From Serratia odorifera (GTDB lineage Bacteria; Pseudomonadota; Gammaproteobacteria; Enterobacterales; Enterobacteriaceae), in NCBI RefSeq assembly GCF_900635445.1, contig NZ_LR134117.1:2790001-2854000 (forward strand): 64,000 nt of DNA, in the 5' to 3' direction. The notes beneath the pieces were generated by a model. That model saw only the letters and a program-made list of their open reading frames with translations. It was not told the DNA's origin and searched no databases. Below, one piece after another: positions 1 to 9,272 of this stretch. A program made the position numbers and the translations under genes. Every line of letters begins with the position of its first letter. Positions within the stretch are counted from its first letter, which is position 1.

Positions 1-1
1 T

Positions 2-283
2 TACGTGATTTCTTCTGGTGCCGGCACGCAGAGCGCGGCAATGCGTCTGGCTGAAGCGGTGCGTGACGCCGCGCCACAGCTGAAATTAATGACTAACTAC
101 GGCGGCGGCAACTTTAAAAAGCAGATCACCCGGGCGGACAAGTGGGGCGCGCGCGTCGCCTTGATCCTGGGCGAAAACGAAGTCGCGGCACAGCAGGTGG
201 TGGTGAAGGACCTGCGCAGTGGTGAACAAGAAACGCTGGCGCAAAGCGAACTCGCGGCGCGTCTGGCTTTGATGTTAGGTTAA
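2..283 (+). CDS. hisS: Histidyl-tRNA synthetase, C-terminal part (5' end outside window)
   Basis: Only the last 93 codons are present; the frame is open to the left edge and ends in TAA. They form the C-terminal anticodon-binding domain of class II HisRS, with the GGGNFKKQ stretch and the closing motif WGARVALILGENE typical of bacterial HisS. The enzyme charges tRNA-His in the cytoplasm. The identification is supported by the following genes, since hisS-yfgM-bamB-der is a conserved order in Enterobacterales. The stop lies 13 bases before the GTG of yfgM, so the two are probably co-transcribed. Confidence 0.95.
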   Translation, partial: YVISSGAGTQSAAMRLAEAVRDAAPQLKLMTNYGGGNFKKQITRADKWGARVALILGENEVAAQQVVVKDLRSGEQETLAQSELAARLALMLG

Positions 284-296
284 GGAGAAGGACACC

Positions 297-917
297 GTGG
301 AAGTCTATACCACTGAAAACGAACAGGTCGACGCCGTACGTCGCTTCTTTGCCGAAAACGGCAAGGCGCTGGCGGTGGGCGTGGTGCTCGGTATTGGTGC
401 CCTGGTTGGCTGGCGTGTCTGGCAAAGCAACCAAAACTCCAACATGATGGCTGCGTCGCAAAGTTACCAGCAGACAAGCGAAGCGCTTGCCGCCGGTAAG
501 GCCGATGACGTCGCCGCTGCGGAGAAGTTTATCCAGGCCAATGGCAATAACTACGGCGTGATGGCCGCGTTGGAGCTGGCGAAGCATTACGTTGAGCAAA
601 ACGACGTAGCGAAAGCGGAGCAACAGCTGATAGTGGCGCAGGGGCAGGCAAAAGATGACAATCTGCTGTCGGTGATCAATCTGCGTCTGGCACGCGTTCA
701 GCTGCAGGAAAAAAAGCTGGATGAAGCGCTGAAAACGCTGGACGGCGTGAAAGGCGAAGGCTGGGCGGCGTTACAGGCGGATCTGCGCGGTGACGTTCTG
801 CTGGCGAAAGGCGATGCCAAAGGCGCACGCGAAGCCTACAGCAAAGGTATTGAATCCAACGCTTCTCAGACGCTACAGCTGCTGCTGCGTATGAAGCTGA
901 ATAACTTGTCCAGCTAA
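297..917 (+). CDS. yfgM: YfgM, SecYEG-associated periplasmic chaperone-like protein
   Basis: 206 aa with a GTG start preceded by AAGGAGAAGG. A short cytoplasmic N-terminus is followed by one membrane segment (about residues 22-42, rich in Val, Gly and Leu) and a periplasmic TPR-like domain (TPR_21 type) of helical pairs such as AMAALELAKHY-like and NLRLARVQL. In E. coli YfgM is an ancillary subunit of the SecYEG translocon working with PpiD and also dampens Rcs signalling. It sits between hisS and bamB, as in E. coli, 11 bases before bamB. Length matches the family. Confidence 0.93.
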   Translation: MEVYTTENEQVDAVRRFFAENGKALAVGVVLGIGALVGWRVWQSNQNSNMMAASQSYQQTSEALAAGKADDVAAAEKFIQANGNNYGVMAALELAKHYVEQNDVAKAEQQLIVAQGQAKDDNLLSVINLRLARVQLQEKKLDEALKTLDGVKGEGWAALQADLRGDVLLAKGDAKGAREAYSKGIESNASQTLQLLLRMKLNNLSS

Positions 918-928
918 GGGGATTTCCC

Positions 929-2110
929 ATGCAATTGCGTAAAACACTCTTGGTCGGGCTGGTTTCTGTCGCCTTGCTGAGTGGCTGTTCGCTGTTTAGC
1001 AGCGAAGAAGACGTGGTCACCATGTCACCGCTGCCAAAAGTTGAAAATCAGTTCACGCCAAACAGCGCGTGGAGCACCTCTGTCGGCGACGGCATTGGCG
1101 ACTATTACTCGCACCTGCGTCCGGCCTACCAGGACAACACGGTGTATGCTGCCGATCGTCACGGCATCGTGAAAGCGATGGACGCCGACAGTGGTAACGA
1201 AAAATGGAAGGTCGATCTGTCCGAAAAGACCGGCTTCCTGTCACGTAACCGTTCGGCGCTGCTGTCTGGCGGCCTGACCGTGACCGGCGATAAAGTGTAC
1301 GTAGGCAGTGAAAAAGCGCAGGTTTACGCGCTGAATACCGCCGACGGCACCATTGCCTGGCAGGCCAAAGTGGCTGGTGAAGCCATTTCCCGTCCGGTGG
1401 TCAGCGACGGCATGGTGCTGGTGCATACCAGCAACGGCCAGTTGCAGGCATTGAATGAAGCCGACGGCGCGGTAAAATGGACCGTGAACCTGGATATGCC
1501 GGCGCTGTCGCTGCGCGGTGAGTCTGCGCCTGCGACCGCATTTGGCGCTGCCATTGTCGGCGGCGACAACGGCCGCGTCAGCGCGGTGCTGATGCAGCAA
1601 GGCCAGCTGATTTGGCAGCAGCGTATTTCCCAGCCGAGTGGCGCGACGGAAATCGATCGTCTGAACGACGTCGACACTACGCCGGTGATTGTTGACGGCG
1701 TTATTTACGCATTGGGTTACAATGGCAACCTGACGGCGCTGGATCTGCGTTCCGGCCAGATCATGTGGAAGCGTGAACTGGGCTCGGTAAATGATTTCAT
1801 CGTCGATGCGGGTCGCATTTATCTGGTTGATCAAAACGATCGCGTAGTGGCATTGAGCACCGAAGGCGGCGTTACCGTCTGGACGCAAAGCGAACTGCTG
1901 CACCGCAATCTGACGCCACCGGTGATGTATAATGGCTATCTGGTGGTCGGCGATTCCGAAGGCTATCTGCATTGGGTGAACACCACCGATGGTCGCTTCG
2001 TTGCCCAGCAGGAAGTGGACAGCTCCGGTTTCCTGTCAGCACCGCTAGTGGCCGGCGATAAACTGCTGATTCAGGCGAAGGGCGGCAAGGTTTACGCTTT
2101 CACCCGCTAA
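929..2110 (+). CDS. bamB: BamB, outer-membrane assembly lipoprotein
   Basis: 393 aa. The N-terminus is a lipoprotein signal with lipobox LLSGC (Cys at about residue 20) followed by Ser, which favours outer-membrane sorting. The rest is a PQQ-like eight-bladed beta-propeller with recurrent motifs such as ALNTADGTIAWQAKV, ALNEADGAVKWTV and ALDLRSGQIMWKREL. BamB binds BamA in the BAM complex and helps insert beta-barrel proteins. It lies directly after yfgM and before der, the conserved arrangement. Length equals the E. coli protein to within a residue or two. Confidence 0.96.
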   Translation: MQLRKTLLVGLVSVALLSGCSLFSSEEDVVTMSPLPKVENQFTPNSAWSTSVGDGIGDYYSHLRPAYQDNTVYAADRHGIVKAMDADSGNEKWKVDLSEKTGFLSRNRSALLSGGLTVTGDKVYVGSEKAQVYALNTADGTIAWQAKVAGEAISRPVVSDGMVLVHTSNGQLQALNEADGAVKWTVNLDMPALSLRGESAPATAFGAAIVGGDNGRVSAVLMQQGQLIWQQRISQPSGATEIDRLNDVDTTPVIVDGVIYALGYNGNLTALDLRSGQIMWKRELGSVNDFIVDAGRIYLVDQNDRVVALSTEGGVTVWTQSELLHRNLTPPVMYNGYLVVGDSEGYLHWVNTTDGRFVAQQEVDSSGFLSAPLVAGDKLLIQAKGGKVYAFTR

Positions 2111-2135
2111 CGCCGCTCGTCGCGACCCTTCTTGT

Positions 2136-2198
2136 ACCCGAAAGCTTTCGGGTTGGGGAAAACGGCTCCTGACTGTTCAGGGGCCGTTTCGTATTTTT
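2136..2198 (+). terminator. Tandem hairpins after bamB, second one terminator-like
   Basis: A perfect 18-base palindrome ACCCGAAAGCTTTCGGGT (2136-2153) is followed by a 12-bp stem, AACGGCtCCTGA (2161-2172) with TCAGGgGCCGTT (2177-2188), loop CTGT and then TTC-GTA-TTTTT. The second hairpin looks like an intrinsic terminator, perhaps partial, between bamB and der. Confidence 0.65.
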
Positions 2199-2268
2199 AT
2201 AAACTGCGTTGTCGGTGTCTATCCGCTGCGTGGTAACGCATTGATAATTAAGTAATGAGGCTTCAACA

Positions 2269-3763
2269 ATGATACCTGTCGTCGCGCTGGTCGGGCGCCC
2301 GAATGTGGGTAAATCCACCTTGTTTAACCGTTTAACACATACGCGCGATGCGCTGGTGGCGGATTTCCCCGGGCTAACGCGAGACCGCAAGTATGGTCGT
2401 GCTGAAGTTGAGGGTAACGAATTTATCATCATCGATACCGGCGGTATCGACGGTACCGAAGACGGCGTCGAAACCCGCATGGCGGGGGCAGTCGCTGCTG
2501 GCGATCGAAGAAGCTGACATCGTGCTGTTTATGGTGGATGCCCGCGCCGGGCTGATGCCGGCGGATCAGGGTATCGCACAGCACCTGCGCAGCCGTCGCA
2601 AGGCCACCTTCCTGGTTGCCAACAAGACCGATGGCATGGATCCGGATCTGGCGACCGCCGATTTCTTCTCGCTGGGCCTCGGTGACGTGCACCCGATTGC
2701 CGCTTCCCATGGCCGCGGCGTAGCCCAGTTGATCGAACACGTACTGGTGCCATTCCTGCCTGAAAAAGAACAGGAAGTCGAACTGACCGAAGAACAGGCC
2801 AATGCCGCTTACTGGGCAGAACAGCAAGGCGAACTGTCGGACGAAGCGCTGGCTGAAGAGCCAGAAGACGATTTCAATCCGCAGGATCTGCCGATCAAGC
2901 TGGCTATCGTCGGGCGTCCTAACGTCGGTAAATCGACGCTGACCAACCGTATCCTCGGTGAAGAGCGCGTGGTGGTGTACGACATGCCGGGCACCACCCG
3001 TGACAGTATTTATATTCCGATGGTACGCGATGAGCGCGAATACGTGCTGATTGACACTGCCGGGGTGCGCAAGCGCGGCAAGGTAACGGAAACCGTCGAA
3101 AAGTTCTCGGTCATCAAAACGTTGCAGGCCATTGAAGACGCCAACGTGGTGCTGCTGGTGGTTGACGCACGCGAAGGCATTTCGGATCAGGATCTCTCGC
3201 TGCTCGGCTTTATCCTCAATAGTGGGCGCTCACTGGTGATTGCAGTCAACAAATGGGACGGCATGAGCGAAGAAGACCGCGACCACGTGAAAGAGATGCT
3301 CGATCTGCGCCTGGGCTTCGTCGATTTCGCCCGCGTGCACTTTATTTCGGCACTGCACGGCAGCGGCGTCGGCAACCTGTTCGAATCGGTGCAGGAAGCC
3401 TATGAGTGCGCGACCCGTCGCGTCAATACCTCGATGCTGACCAAGATCATGAACATGGCGGCGGAAGATCACCAGCCGCCGTTGGTCCGCGGCCGTCGTG
3501 TCAAGCTGAAGTACGCCCACGCCGGCGGCTATAACCCGCCGATCGTGGTGATCCACGGCAACCAGGTGGCCGACCTGTCCGACTCTTACAAACGTTATCT
3601 GATGAACTATTTCCGTCGTTCATTGAACGTGATGGGCACGCCGATCCGCATTCAGTTCAAAGAGGGTGAGAACCCGTTTGCCGGTAAGCGCAACACCCTG
3701 ACGCCAAACCAGATGCGCAAGCGTAAGCGTTTGCTGAGCCATCTGAAGAAAGGCAAAAAATAA
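2269..3763 (+). CDS. der: Der (EngA) double-domain ribosome-assembly GTPase, with an apparent +1 frameshift
   Basis: Two GTPase domains and a C-terminal KH-like domain. G1 motifs GRPNVGKST occur twice, near residue 8 and near residue 210; the second domain also shows DTAGV and NKWDG. The final stretch is lysine/arginine rich (MRKRKRLLSHLKKGKK). The reading frame breaks in a run of five G at 2484-2488: upstream reads ...VETRMAG, downstream continues as QSLLAIEEADIVLFMVDARAG in the next frame. Removing one G restores a protein of about 497 aa, close to E. coli Der (490 aa). Der is essential for 50S maturation, so a sequencing error is more likely than a true mutation. It starts at ATG 2269. Confidence 0.93.
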
Positions 3764-3784
3764 GCGGCAGTTTGCCAGATAACA

Positions 3785-3811
3785 GGGCGCGGTACACACC
3801 GCGCCCTTTTT
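3785..3811 (+). terminator. Intrinsic terminator of der
   Basis: 8-bp GC-only stem GGGCGCGG / CCGCGCCC with loop TACACA and five T directly after, 22 bases past the der stop. Confidence 0.92.
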
Positions 3812-3869
3812 AATTGCGACAAAATCGTTTTATTATCCGTGTATTATCGCGTCAGTTTGAAGGAACACC

Positions 3870-4877
3870 ATGTCCTGGGAAACCTGGAGTTTTGCGTTTA
3901 ACGTCACCGTACCCAATTTATTGATGATGCTGCTGGGTGTTTTACTACGCCACTGGCGCTTGATGGACGATCGCCTGATCGACGGCGCCAGCAGGCTGGT
4001 ATTCAACCTGGCGCTGCCATGCCTGCTGTTTTTCAGCATTGCGACCAACCATCCGCAAATCCTGGCCAACCTGTCATTGGTGCTGTACGGCGCGATCGGC
4101 ACCGTCGCCACCTTCCTGCTGTTGGAAATTGCCGCGATCTGGCTGGTGAAGGAGCCACGCGAACGCGGGGTATTCGTGCAGGGCGGTTTTCGCGCCAATA
4201 CTGCGATTGTCGGACTGGCCTACGCGATGACCGCCTACGGCGACCAAGGCGTGGCGCTCGGCTCGCTGTATCTGACGGTGACGGTGATCCTGTTCAACGT
4301 GCTGTCGGTCGTGACCCTGACGCGCAGTTTGCAAGGCGGGCCGGACAAGAAAATCAGCCATTTCGCCCTGCTGCGCGGCATTGTCACCAACCCGTTGATT
4401 ATCGGCCTGCTGTGTGGCCTGGCCTATGCACAAACCGGGCTTGGCATTCCCCATGTGATTACCCAGACCGGCAGCTATATCTCCGGACTGTCGCTGCCGT
4501 TGGCGTTGCTGTGCACCGGTGCCAGCCTCGATCTGCGCGCCATGTTCCGCTCCTCCAACGTTGCGGCGCTGGCGTCGTCGGCCAAACTGTTTGTGGTGCC
4601 GATGCTGATGACCTTCGGTGGCTGGTTATGCGGCTTCCAGGGGGCGGCGCTGGGGATTATCTTCCTGTTTTCCGCCACCCCGACCGCGTCCGGCAGCTAT
4701 GTCATGACGCGCGCCATGGGTGGCAATGCCACGCTGGCGGCGAACATTATTGCCATTACCACCGTCGGATCCTTCTTCACCACCGCGTTGGGGATCTATT
4801 TTTTACGCTCATGGGGGCGTGATTTAATCGGGAGTACACCATGGACGCATATTGCCCACAATGCAGTCAGCCAATGA
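3870..4877 (+). CDS. AEC (auxin efflux carrier) family transporter
   Basis: 335 aa, almost wholly hydrophobic, about ten membrane segments arranged as two five-helix halves around a short charged centre (LTRSLQGGPDKKISHF, near residue 155). The start NVTVPNLLMMLLGVLLRHW and the segment NLALPCLLFFSIATN fit the bacterial AEC/YfdV-like carriers, which export or exchange organic acids such as malonate or malate; the substrate here cannot be read from sequence. ATG 3870 follows GAAGGAAC. The last 37 bases overlap the start of yfgJ in another frame, so it may be translationally linked to yfgJ. It is an addition between der and yfgJ compared with E. coli. Confidence 0.85.
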   Translation: MSWETWSFAFNVTVPNLLMMLLGVLLRHWRLMDDRLIDGASRLVFNLALPCLLFFSIATNHPQILANLSLVLYGAIGTVATFLLLEIAAIWLVKEPRERGVFVQGGFRANTAIVGLAYAMTAYGDQGVALGSLYLTVTVILFNVLSVVTLTRSLQGGPDKKISHFALLRGIVTNPLIIGLLCGLAYAQTGLGIPHVITQTGSYISGLSLPLALLCTGASLDLRAMFRSSNVAALASSAKLFVVPMLMTFGGWLCGFQGAALGIIFLFSATPTASGSYVMTRAMGGNATLAANIIAITTVGSFFTTALGIYFLRSWGRDLIGSTPWTHIAHNAVSQ

Positions 4878-5065
4878 GCTGGATCAATGGTCACTTTCAT
4901 TGCGATGCCTGCAACAGCAACTATCAGCCGTTGGCCAATTGTCCGGACTGCGGTCAACCGCTACAAACCTTGCAGGCCTGTGGCGCGGTGGATTACTTCT
5001 GCCAGCATGGCCACGGGTTGATATCCAAAAAGCGCGTGCGGTTCAGCTATATCCCGCTGGATTGA
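4841..5065 (+). CDS. yfgJ: YfgJ, small zinc-ribbon protein
   Basis: 74 aa with four Cys-X2-Cys/Cys-X-His type pairs: YCPQC, CDAC, CPDC and a closing CQHGHG. This double zinc ribbon matches the YfgJ family (DUF1407). Function is not established; E. coli yfgJ lies between der and xseA, as this gene does apart from inserted genes. It starts inside the end of the preceding carrier gene and converges with the emfourin gene 32 bases away. Confidence 0.88.
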   Translation: MDAYCPQCSQPMSWINGHFHCDACNSNYQPLANCPDCGQPLQTLQACGAVDYFCQHGHGLISKKRVRFSYIPLD

Positions 5066-5097
5066 CACCGTCGCCGCGTTGCCTGCGCGCTGCGCGT

Positions 5098-5442
5098 TTA
5101 CTGATCCACCTGACCGGTCTTCCACAGATCGATTAGCGCCTGTGGCGCGCTGCTTTCCGGGATCAGCAGCACGATTTCGCTGCTGCTATTCTGGCTGTAG
5201 TAATTGATCTGCACGCGGAAATAACGTTGATCGCCGCAGCCGGGCGAATCTGGCTGACCGGCTTCCTGGGCATAGGGCAACGTCTGCTTGAGCAGTTGAT
5301 CCAGACGCTGGCGCTGCGCCGGCGGAATATCTGCCAGCGCGATGCGCCGCGGCCCCGCCAGCTTTGGAATGAAGGCGAAACCGCCTTCGCGCGCCAGCTC
5401 AATGACGCTGTCCTGATCGAGGGTCGGCAGCGGTCGCATCAC
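5098..5442 (-). CDS. Emfourin-type inhibitor of protealysin-like M4 proteases
   Basis: 114 aa, no signal peptide. Residues include LAREGGFAFIPKLAGPRRI near the N-terminus and a repeated beta pattern YFRVQINYYSQNSSSEIVLLIPE, matching the short proteins encoded just downstream of protealysin-type metalloproteases. In S. proteamaculans the counterpart (emfourin, M4in) is a tight protein inhibitor of protealysin. The start codon overlaps the protease stop by four bases (TCAT on the plus strand at 5439-5442), indicating translational coupling and a two-gene operon. I identify it from family resemblance and position; inhibition is inferred. Confidence 0.85.
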   Translation of the reverse strand: MMRPLPTLDQDSVIELAREGGFAFIPKLAGPRRIALADIPPAQRQRLDQLLKQTLPYAQEAGQPDSPGCGDQRYFRVQINYYSQNSSSEIVLLIPESSAPQALIDLWKTGQVDQ

Positions 5443-6466
5443 GCCACCCCGACCTGTTGCCAGGCCTGTTGTACCTTATCCGCAACCTGCTGACTGAAGC
5501 GTTGCCGGGCGTGTTTGACGGTGAGAGCGGCAAAGGTGGCGAAGTCGGCATTTTGCGGCAGCGTCTTATCACACACTGTGTGGTACCAGATAACGCCGGC
5601 CTGTTCCCAGGAATGGCCACCCAGCGCGGTTGCCGCCAGATAGAACGCGCGGTTGGGAATGCCCGAATTGAGATGAACGCCGCCGTTATCCTCTTTGGTT
5701 TCAATATAGTCGCGCATGCTGGCTGGCTGCGGATCCTTGCCGAGCAACGGATCGTCATAGGCGCTGCCGGGCGCCGACATCGATCGCAGACCCTTGCCAT
5801 TGATGCCCTTGGCCAGCAGCCTTCGCCGATCAGCCAGTCGGCCCGATCGGCGGTCTGTTGCAACCGGAACTGCTTGACCATGGCACCGAACACGTCGGAC
5901 AGGGATTCATTCAGCGCTCCCGCCTGTTGGAAATAGATTAACCCGGCTTCGCTTTCGGTGACGCCGTGCGCCAACTCATGGGCAACCACGTCAATGGCGA
6001 TGGTGAAACGGTTAAAGATCTCGCCATCGCCGTCGCCAAATACCATCTGTTGGCCATTCCAGAAGGCGTTCTGATATTCATTACCGTAATGTACGCTGCC
6101 GGTCAGCACCATACCCTGGTTATCCAGCGAGTTGCGCTTGAAGGCCTGCCAGAAGAAATCATAGGTTACCCCCAGATAGTCGTAGGCTTCATCCACCGCC
6201 ACGTCGTGATTGGATGGCTGCCCCTCTTTGCGCACCGCTTTGCCGGGCAACTGGTTACCATGCTGGGCATCATAAATGTCGCGAATCACTTCACCGCCGG
6301 TGGCGGTTTTGGCGCTGGGCGCGCGCAGCGGCATATTGCCGAGCAGGCTCTGTACGTGATGCAGGGTATGCAGCGCACAGTCACGCTGCGGGGGGCTGCC
6401 GTGCTCTACGATGCGTTTCAGGATATACGGTGGGATAACCGTGCGGGCAGATCGGGTAAACGGCAT
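5439..6466 (-). CDS. Protealysin-like M4 (thermolysin family) metalloprotease, with an apparent -1 frameshift
   Basis: Start at ATG 6466 (MPFTRSARTVIPPYIL...), after AAGGAGAG. The short propeptide with its PPYILKRI motif is typical of protealysin, not of long-propeptide thermolysins. The zinc motif HELAHGVTE is present (normally HExxH), the third ligand is in NESLSDVFGAM, and the C-terminal half has MRDYIETKEDNGGVHLNSGIPNRAF-like sequence with the active-site His region. No Sec signal is seen. The frame breaks near 5819: one G appears lost (AGCAGCC where AGCAGGCC is expected), so WLIGEG passes to LLAKGING... only after adding a base. Restored length is about 342 aa, the size of S. proteamaculans protealysin. 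Either a sequencing error or a real inactivation is possible; the conserved downstream half favours error. Confidence 0.88.
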
Positions 6467-6525
6467 AGTGGCTCTCCTTGGGCAAAACAACCCTGATGGA
6501 TAGAGACTCTCGTATCAAGTGTAGC

Positions 6526-7608
6526 TCACTGGTCATAAAGCCGATGATTGTGGGTGCTCACTGCCGGCGTTACCCTGTGCGGGCTCAGGCGTTTGACCGA
6601 CTCGCGCACCGCCAACTGGCCGTGCAGCAACAGATTGCACGGCGGCGCATCCGCACGCAGCATTCGCCGTTGCAGTAGCTGAATCGCCTCGGTGCCCAAT
6701 TCGTCACGCGGCACATGCACCGAGGTTAGCGGCACGTCATGGATTTCGGCCAGGTTAAAACCGTCGGTGCTCATCACGGAAACATCTCCCGGCACGCTGA
6801 AACCCAATTTTTGCAGGGCGTTGACGGCGCCAACCGCCATGTAATCGCCGCCGGCCAGAATGGCGCTCGGTAACTGATTGCGGTCGCGGAGTCGCGAGAT
6901 AAAGGTAGTGAGCGCCTGCTCCGCTTCTTCGCTGCCAAAGCCGGAGGTGGCGATCAGATGACGGCGTTCGTCGAACGGCTGGTGATGTCGTGCATAGGCC
7001 TGGCGGATGCCGGCCAGCCGCAGCTCCATGGTATGGCGACGCAGGCACTGCATATTGAGGATCTGGCTGTGGCCCTGCTGGAACAGATAATTGGCAGAAA
7101 ATTCGCCGATCAGCTGATGATCGGGGGAAACGCTGTCGAGCCGCATGGTACGGTCGGTGCAGTTGATCAACACGCAGGGCTTGTGCAGATCGGCGGCCAG
7201 CGAATGGATATGCTCATCATCGATGCCAATCAGCAGCGCCGCCTGGGTATGGCCATCGCTCATTTTTTCCAGAAACAGTGCGCCGTCACTGTGGTTTTCT
7301 TCCAGCCCGCAGTAGCGAATGCGCACCTCGTGCTCCGTTAGTGCCGCGATGATTCCCTGAATGACCTTGTAGTAAAAGATGTCGGTGCGTACGTCGAACG
7401 CGCGCTGCGGCGCAAACACCATCACGTTGTTGAGCATCAGCCGCCCACTGGAAATGCCTTGCAGGATGCCATTGCGTTGCGCGCAGGCCAAAACCTGCTC
7501 GCGCGCTGCCGCACTGGTGTTGGCTTTCCCTGCCAGTACGCGTGAAACCGTACTGATTGAAAGTCCGGTTTGGCGGGCAATTTCCTGCACTTTCAATTTT
7601 CCGTTCAT
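6526..7608 (-). CDS. LacI/GalR family transcriptional regulator of the adjacent MFS-GH31 locus
   Basis: 360 aa from ATG 7608 (MNGKLKVQEIAR). The N-terminal LacI helix-turn-helix reads QEIARQTGLSISTVSRVLAGK, with the hinge region following; the remainder is a periplasmic-binding-protein-like effector domain (IDDEHIHSLAADL, AILAGGDYMAVGAVNALQKLGF, PLTSVHVPRDELGTEA). Upstream in-frame codons exist but the HTH would then start about 45 residues in, unusual for the family. It diverges from the transporter and GH31 genes, so it probably represses them, relieved by an alpha-glycoside. Confidence 0.88.
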   Translation of the reverse strand: MNGKLKVQEIARQTGLSISTVSRVLAGKANTSAAAREQVLACAQRNGILQGISSGRLMLNNVMVFAPQRAFDVRTDIFYYKVIQGIIAALTEHEVRIRYCGLEENHSDGALFLEKMSDGHTQAALLIGIDDEHIHSLAADLHKPCVLINCTDRTMRLDSVSPDHQLIGEFSANYLFQQGHSQILNMQCLRRHTMELRLAGIRQAYARHHQPFDERRHLIATSGFGSEEAEQALTTFISRLRDRNQLPSAILAGGDYMAVGAVNALQKLGFSVPGDVSVMSTDGFNLAEIHDVPLTSVHVPRDELGTEAIQLLQRRMLRADAPPCNLLLHGQLAVRESVKRLSPHRVTPAVSTHNHRLYDQ

Positions 7609-7766
7609 TTTGTGATCTCGTTCAAATCTCGTGATGAAAAAATTTTCACAACGTTGGATTGCCGCTGTGAGTGGGTTAATTAAGTACCGCGGCATGTTTT
7701 TCCCACTGTATGGGAATTTTTGCAAAAAACCACGTTTCTCTCTGCCAGGTCGCTCGCTAGTCTGTT

Positions 7767-7778
7767 TTGGTACACCAA
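7767..7778. promoter_or_regulatory. Candidate LacI-type operator
   Basis: Inverted repeat TTGGT-AC-ACCAA lies midway in the 344-base gap between the divergent LacI gene (start 7608) and MFS gene (start 7953). Size and symmetry suit a LacI-family operator, but no second copy was found, so this is tentative. Confidence 0.4.
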
Positions 7779-7952
7779 TTTAACTGAGTTATCAGTCCAA
7801 TTGGCAGGAAAAATTCACCCTAACACAGGCTTTATTCCCAGGATTGTTGTAGCAGCGCGGCGGGCGTCATTAGCGGCTGTTAATCCCTCCGAAAAACAAA
7901 TGTACCCACTATAAGGCGCTTGTTTTCACGGCAATCGCCACGGAGCAGAGAG

Positions 7953-9260
7953 ATGAGTGTTGAAATTAACCAAAACGTCGCGCACGGCGCACGACGCAAA
8001 TTCAAGGCATTGCGCTGGTGGATGCTGGCGCTGTTCCTGCTGGGCGTTACGGTAAACTACATTACCCGCAATTCGCTTGGCATTTTGGCACCAGAGCTGA
8101 AAACCAGTCTGAACATGACCACCGAGCAGTATTCCTGGGTGGTGGCGTCGTTCCAATTGGCCTATACGGTGTTCCAGCCGATCTGCGGCTGGCTGATTGA
8201 CGTGATTGGGCTGAAGATGGGCTTTCTGATTTGCGCCAGCGTCTGGGCGGTGGTGTGCATGCTGCATGCTGGCGCCGGCAGTTGGTTGCAACTGGCGATC
8301 CTGCGCTTCTTTATGGGCAGCGCCGAAGCCGCCGCTACGCCAGCCAACGCCAAGGCGATTTCCGAATGGTTTCCGAAAAAGGAGCGTCCGATTGCCGCCG
8401 GTTGGGCCGGAGTCGGCTTTTCCATTGGCGCCATGCTGGCACCGCCGATCATCGTTATTGCTCACGTTTCCTTTGGCTGGCAGGGGGCATTCCTGTTTTC
8501 CGGCATTCTGGCGATGGCCTGGGTGGTGCTGTGGTGGCTGTTCTATCATGAGCCGCAGCAGCACCCGAACCTGAGCCAGCAGGAACTGGCGCTGATCCGC
8601 GAAGACAATGAGCCGGAGCTGCCCAAGCTGCCATTCTTTAAATCCCTCGCCATTCTGTGCAAGAACAAGAAATTTTACGGCATTGCCATTCCGGCGTTTC
8701 TGGCCGAACCGGCCTGGGCGGTATTCAGCTTCTGGGTTCCGCTGTATCTGGCGACCGAACGCGGCATGGATCTCAAGCAGATCGCGATGTTCGCCTGGCT
8801 GCCGTTCCTGGCGGCAGACATCGGCAGCGTGGCCAGCGGTTACCTCACCACCCTGTACCGCAAATGGTTTGGCTGTACGCGCGTTAACTCGGTAGTGGCC
8901 AGTTCGGTTACCGGGGCCTTCATGATGTTGTCGCTGGCCTTTGTGGCGATCACCAAAGATCCCTATCTGGCGATCCTGCTGATTTCGATCGGCGGTTTCG
9001 GTCATCAGGTGATCTCCTGCATGTTGAGTGCGCTGGTGGTGGAGTCGTTCGACAAAAACCAGATGGCGACGGTCAACGGCATGCGCGGTTCCAGCGCCTG
9101 GATCGCCAGCTTCCTGTTCACGCTGTTGATTGGCGCAGTGTCCGACACCGTCGGCTTCAGTCCGCTGTTCGTGGCGATGGGCTTCTTTGATCTGATCGGC
9201 GCGGTGTTCCTGGTGGCGTTGATCGCCGAACGCGGCAAGAAAAAACCTCTTAATCAGTAA
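7953..9260 (+). CDS. MFS transporter, anion:cation symporter (ACS/ExuT-like) type
   Basis: 435 aa with twelve predicted membrane segments. The first loop contains VNYITRNSLGILAPELK and the MFS signature DVIGLKMGF between segments 2 and 3; this pattern is characteristic of the ACS family including ExuT hexuronate transporters. ATG 7953 follows CGGAGCAGAGAG. It ends 12 bases before a GH31 hydrolase gene, so the pair likely imports and cleaves one glycoside. The precise substrate is unknown. Confidence 0.85.
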   Translation: MSVEINQNVAHGARRKFKALRWWMLALFLLGVTVNYITRNSLGILAPELKTSLNMTTEQYSWVVASFQLAYTVFQPICGWLIDVIGLKMGFLICASVWAVVCMLHAGAGSWLQLAILRFFMGSAEAAATPANAKAISEWFPKKERPIAAGWAGVGFSIGAMLAPPIIVIAHVSFGWQGAFLFSGILAMAWVVLWWLFYHEPQQHPNLSQQELALIREDNEPELPKLPFFKSLAILCKNKKFYGIAIPAFLAEPAWAVFSFWVPLYLATERGMDLKQIAMFAWLPFLAADIGSVASGYLTTLYRKWFGCTRVNSVVASSVTGAFMMLSLAFVAITKDPYLAILLISIGGFGHQVISCMLSALVVESFDKNQMATVNGMRGSSAWIASFLFTLLIGAVSDTVGFSPLFVAMGFFDLIGAVFLVALIAERGKKKPLNQ

Positions 9261-9272
9261 TTACGGATACTT

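Noticed and set aside
2484..2488. Programmed frameshifting in der
   Set aside because: No slippery heptamer or downstream structure obvious, and homologues are single-frame.
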